Positions 61,223 through 64,000 of a stretch of DNA of 64,000 nt are shown one piece after another. A program made the translations under genes and the position numbers. The notes beneath the pieces are model-generated. The model did not search any database. It was not told where the DNA came from and was given only the letters and a program-made list of their open reading frames with translations. Origin of the DNA: Dromaius novaehollandiae (lineage: Eukaryota > Chordata > Aves > Casuariiformes > Dromaiidae); assembly GCF_036370855.1 (NCBI RefSeq), contig NC_088098.1, forward strand, positions 36,893,981-36,957,980. The letters run 5' to 3'. How positions within the stretch are numbered: position 1 is the first letter of the stretch; each line of letters begins with the position of its first letter.

Positions 61223-64000
61223 GTTAGTTCCTTTACAAAATACTTCATTCTGCTTTGCTTGAGGGGGAACATTATTGCACTGGTGTTGCACAGAAATAAA
61301 ATTTCCCTAGTCCTTGTTTCTGCAGCAGTAGGCATCTTACGATGCCAGTAGTACCATGTCTTCTGGATCCTGTGATAGTATAAATGCTGGTCTAAGTGAA
61401 TGAGAGAACAGATGTGAGATGATGTCAGCATTAAGGGAAGTGTAGCTGCACTGATTTGGCATTCACTGAGTTTGTAAATGAGTCTCTGTGTACCCCAAGG
61501 GGAGAAGTAGGTCATAGCTGGCAAAGGAAACGAGTAAGATAAGACAAAGCTTGCTCTCAGCCATCACAGAAAATTACCTGTTCTGAACCACCTTGATGAG
61601 TAACTTGCATTTGAGTCTTTCATCACCGATCAGTTTGGCTTAGAGGGCTGCCTCAGAAATTAAATCCTTCTGCTGTTGGTCTCACACGTGAGGTTGCGTT
61701 TATATATGTGGTAGAGGGCAGAACAGGTTGTCCATTGTCCAGAAATGAAATTGAGGGACATGAGATTCATCTGCATGTTGTCATAGAACCCAAAGCTCTT
61801 TGAATGCCCTCATTCACAGGTGTTGCTGTCTTAGACACATGAAGGAAGGAAAGGGACAAATGTTAACTGCTTCTGGGAAGGAGGAGTATGGCCAGGTAGT
61901 TATAGGCAGGATCTGGGTAGCAAGACTTTGGATTCTACTCCAGGCTATCATAATGAAGTAATTTACAGCTTTAAGCTTAAGTCACTCAGTTTTTCTGTAC
62001 TCTTACTCTATAAACTTGCATGATGGTCGAGACAGCTGTCTACATCTAGGTTTGACTAATTTGGTAGTGGCTGATAAAAGCTGAAGATCAGTAGATTAAA
62101 AACACTTCACAAGGTGCTAATTATGACTATGACATGGTAAACTGTGGTGAAATCCTAAAGGATTTTCTTCTCCTCTTAAGGACGTCTGCTTTTCAGTTTT
62201 GCTTACAGCTATCTTCATGGGCTGAACTCTCTGATATGTTAAGTTCCTTTTGAAACAAGTAAAATCCACACAGGCACCTGAAAACAATATTTGACCTGCT
62301 GACAAGAAAATACAGGTTCCATATGCTTGGTGCAATACGGAAATATTGCCTGCACTCATGCTGAAGTTGCACAAAGACAAGAATTTGGAAAAGGGCCAAG
62401 AGAAGTGCACATTCAGCCCTGTGACCTGGCAAGGGTCTCAGAGAGCAAATTCCAATCCTATAGTGTCCCCACATAAAGCCTCAATATATTGACTTTCACC
62501 TGCAACAGGCACGCACAATTACAGGAAGATTAAGAGAGGAGCAAAAAGTGCATTGTGAAGACAGAAATGACATGTAGCTTGGGAATCCATCTGTACTGGT
62601 CCTACAGAGTAGTGAAATGTGGATCTCATCAGGCAGCACAACCAGTTTTTAAACCCTCAGGAGAAGTGCCACTAATGCAAATCACAGTTTACATTCACAG
62701 GTACGCAGTTTACCCTTACTGTATAGGATACAGTTATCTTGGCATGGCTATTACCAGTCACATTTGTGACTAACTGGCCACAGCAGAGATAGCATAACAC
62801 CTAAGTATGGTTGTGGAGGGGTGGAGAGTATGGGTTTGCAGTACTGCCATTCGGTGTTTTTAAAAATTAAGTATGGGGCACTGTGAAAAAGTAATTCAGA
62901 GCAAAACGAGAGGTTCACATGGTGTTGTTTAGGTCTAACACTGAATAGAGGACCATGTGAAGCTCATGATCCTGAGGATAGCATATGGAAAAGCTCTGAG
63001 TACCTCAGTGTATGAAGGCTACGTGTCTTTACCTGTTGCCCATGCATATGTAGAGTAGTATGAACTGCTGAGCGCCAGGACATTATCTGTTTCTGTTCCA
63101 AGCAGAAGATGTGAAAAGAAAGGGCAGGACAAGTATTTTGAAACATGCTATCTGCCTGAAGGCCAGAGATGATGTAGAACACAGCTAAGCAAGTTCTTGA
63201 AGTCATGAAATGAACGTTTTTAAAATAAAATGCTTACTGAATTCAAAAGGTAAGGAGAAAAAGTCTTTCATCTGGGATAGAAAATGCCAGTGTGCAGGAA
63301 CAGATATATGTGAAAGAATTTTGAAGGGAAAGCATTTGGGGGGTTATTTGGATGGGGCTTTTTTAGAGGGAATGGAGGAAAAAGACTCAGTGCCAGATTC
63401 ATCTCTGCATGGAACTGTGTGTGTGTAATTTAATGGACTTAGGCCAAGAGAGACTTTAGGGGTTTGTTTGTGCTCTGCTTACTACTAAGGGAACTAACTT
63501 GGTTCTGTGATATTGGTACTGCTCAAATAGATTTAGTTTGAAAAATTTGAAGATTACAGAAAAGCATTAAATAATATCATTAAAATGAAGCATTTATTTC
63601 AGTTGGTTTCACAAATGTGCCAACTCTAGCATCTTCTTATATGTTATTGCTGTTCAGGGTGTTTGTCTTCCTGAAACAAATAAAAGTCAAAATTGTTTTT
63701 AGAAAAAAAGGCTTTAAACATACAGCCAAGTGATCATTATTGTGTTGTTTATGTCAGGATGTAGACTGTGCCAGCAGACTTTTGTTATATAGCGGAGTTG
63801 CGGTCAACTGTACAGACTTCCCAGCAGTCTGAGGAAGGTGGGATTTTCTTTTGTTTTTTGAAGTGGGGGGTTTTTGATAGTATTCAGTGAAAATTGCAAC
63901 AGATTTTTGTGGAGGATGCTTACACAGCACTGATACATTCATTCCATTTTTTATAGACAGAGAGAGCCATCCCACCAAATAGAGTTATCAAAATCACATT

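Larger units (their letters stand above)
54317..64000 (+). other. LGR5: LGR5 intron 1 (5' part, continues beyond the window)
   Basis: It begins GTAAGTGGG. The first 600 bp or so are still GC-rich, then the sequence becomes AT-rich. I looked for the first leucine-rich-repeat exon expected next in LGR5 and did not find it, although an exon of about 72 bp is easy to miss. The intron contains a TCF/LEF-type motif at 54650, a MIR-like SINE at 57040-57185, an ancient palindromic repeat at 60371-60466 and long T runs. Otherwise I see nothing functional. Confidence 0.75.

Overview
This is a vertebrate nuclear window, most likely from a bird. It is AT-rich and almost gene-free. It carries CR1 LINE retrotransposons of the sauropsid type, which end in an 8-bp repeat of the ATTCTRTG kind rather than a poly(A) tail. 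Its only confident protein-coding exon belongs to a vertebrate leucine-rich-repeat receptor gene. A crocodilian or turtle is less likely but cannot be excluded from this sequence alone.

Layout. Positions 1-1245 hold a degenerate CR1 (copy A, plus strand, cut by the window start). Positions 1250-20470 are noncoding, with an ancient LINE reverse-transcriptase relic near 4300, a 5'-truncated CR1 tail at 14845-15418, and another ancient LINE relic at about 16960-17700. Positions 20478 to about 24119 hold a longer, internally deleted CR1 (copy B, minus strand). It keeps a 5' untranslated region, pieces of ORF1 (Cys-rich region and esterase) and pieces of ORF2 (endonuclease and reverse transcriptase). 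Positions 24120-53370 are about 29 kb of intergenic DNA with no gene I can recognise. Positions 53380-54950 are a CpG island containing the promoter and first exon of LGR5 (plus strand, start codon 54105, splice donor after 54316). From 54317 to the window end is LGR5 intron 1, with an old MIR-like SINE and other ancient repeats.

The most striking result is that copy A (1-1193) and copy B (20805-21997) form an inverted repeat. I could find no mismatch or gap in 1193 bp, although both arms carry the same inactivating lesions. Identity stops abruptly at a deletion junction in copy A. Either the two dead copies were homogenised or duplicated recently at the DNA level, or a dead CR1 sublineage is being mobilised in trans, or the assembly is wrong here. 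The repeat arms flank about 19.6 kb that could invert by recombination.

No gene network can be described, because only one exon of one gene is present. LGR5 encodes the R-spondin receptor of Wnt-responsive stem cells. Its CpG-island promoter has strong G-quadruplex potential and upstream ATGs, and its first intron has one TCF/LEF-type motif.
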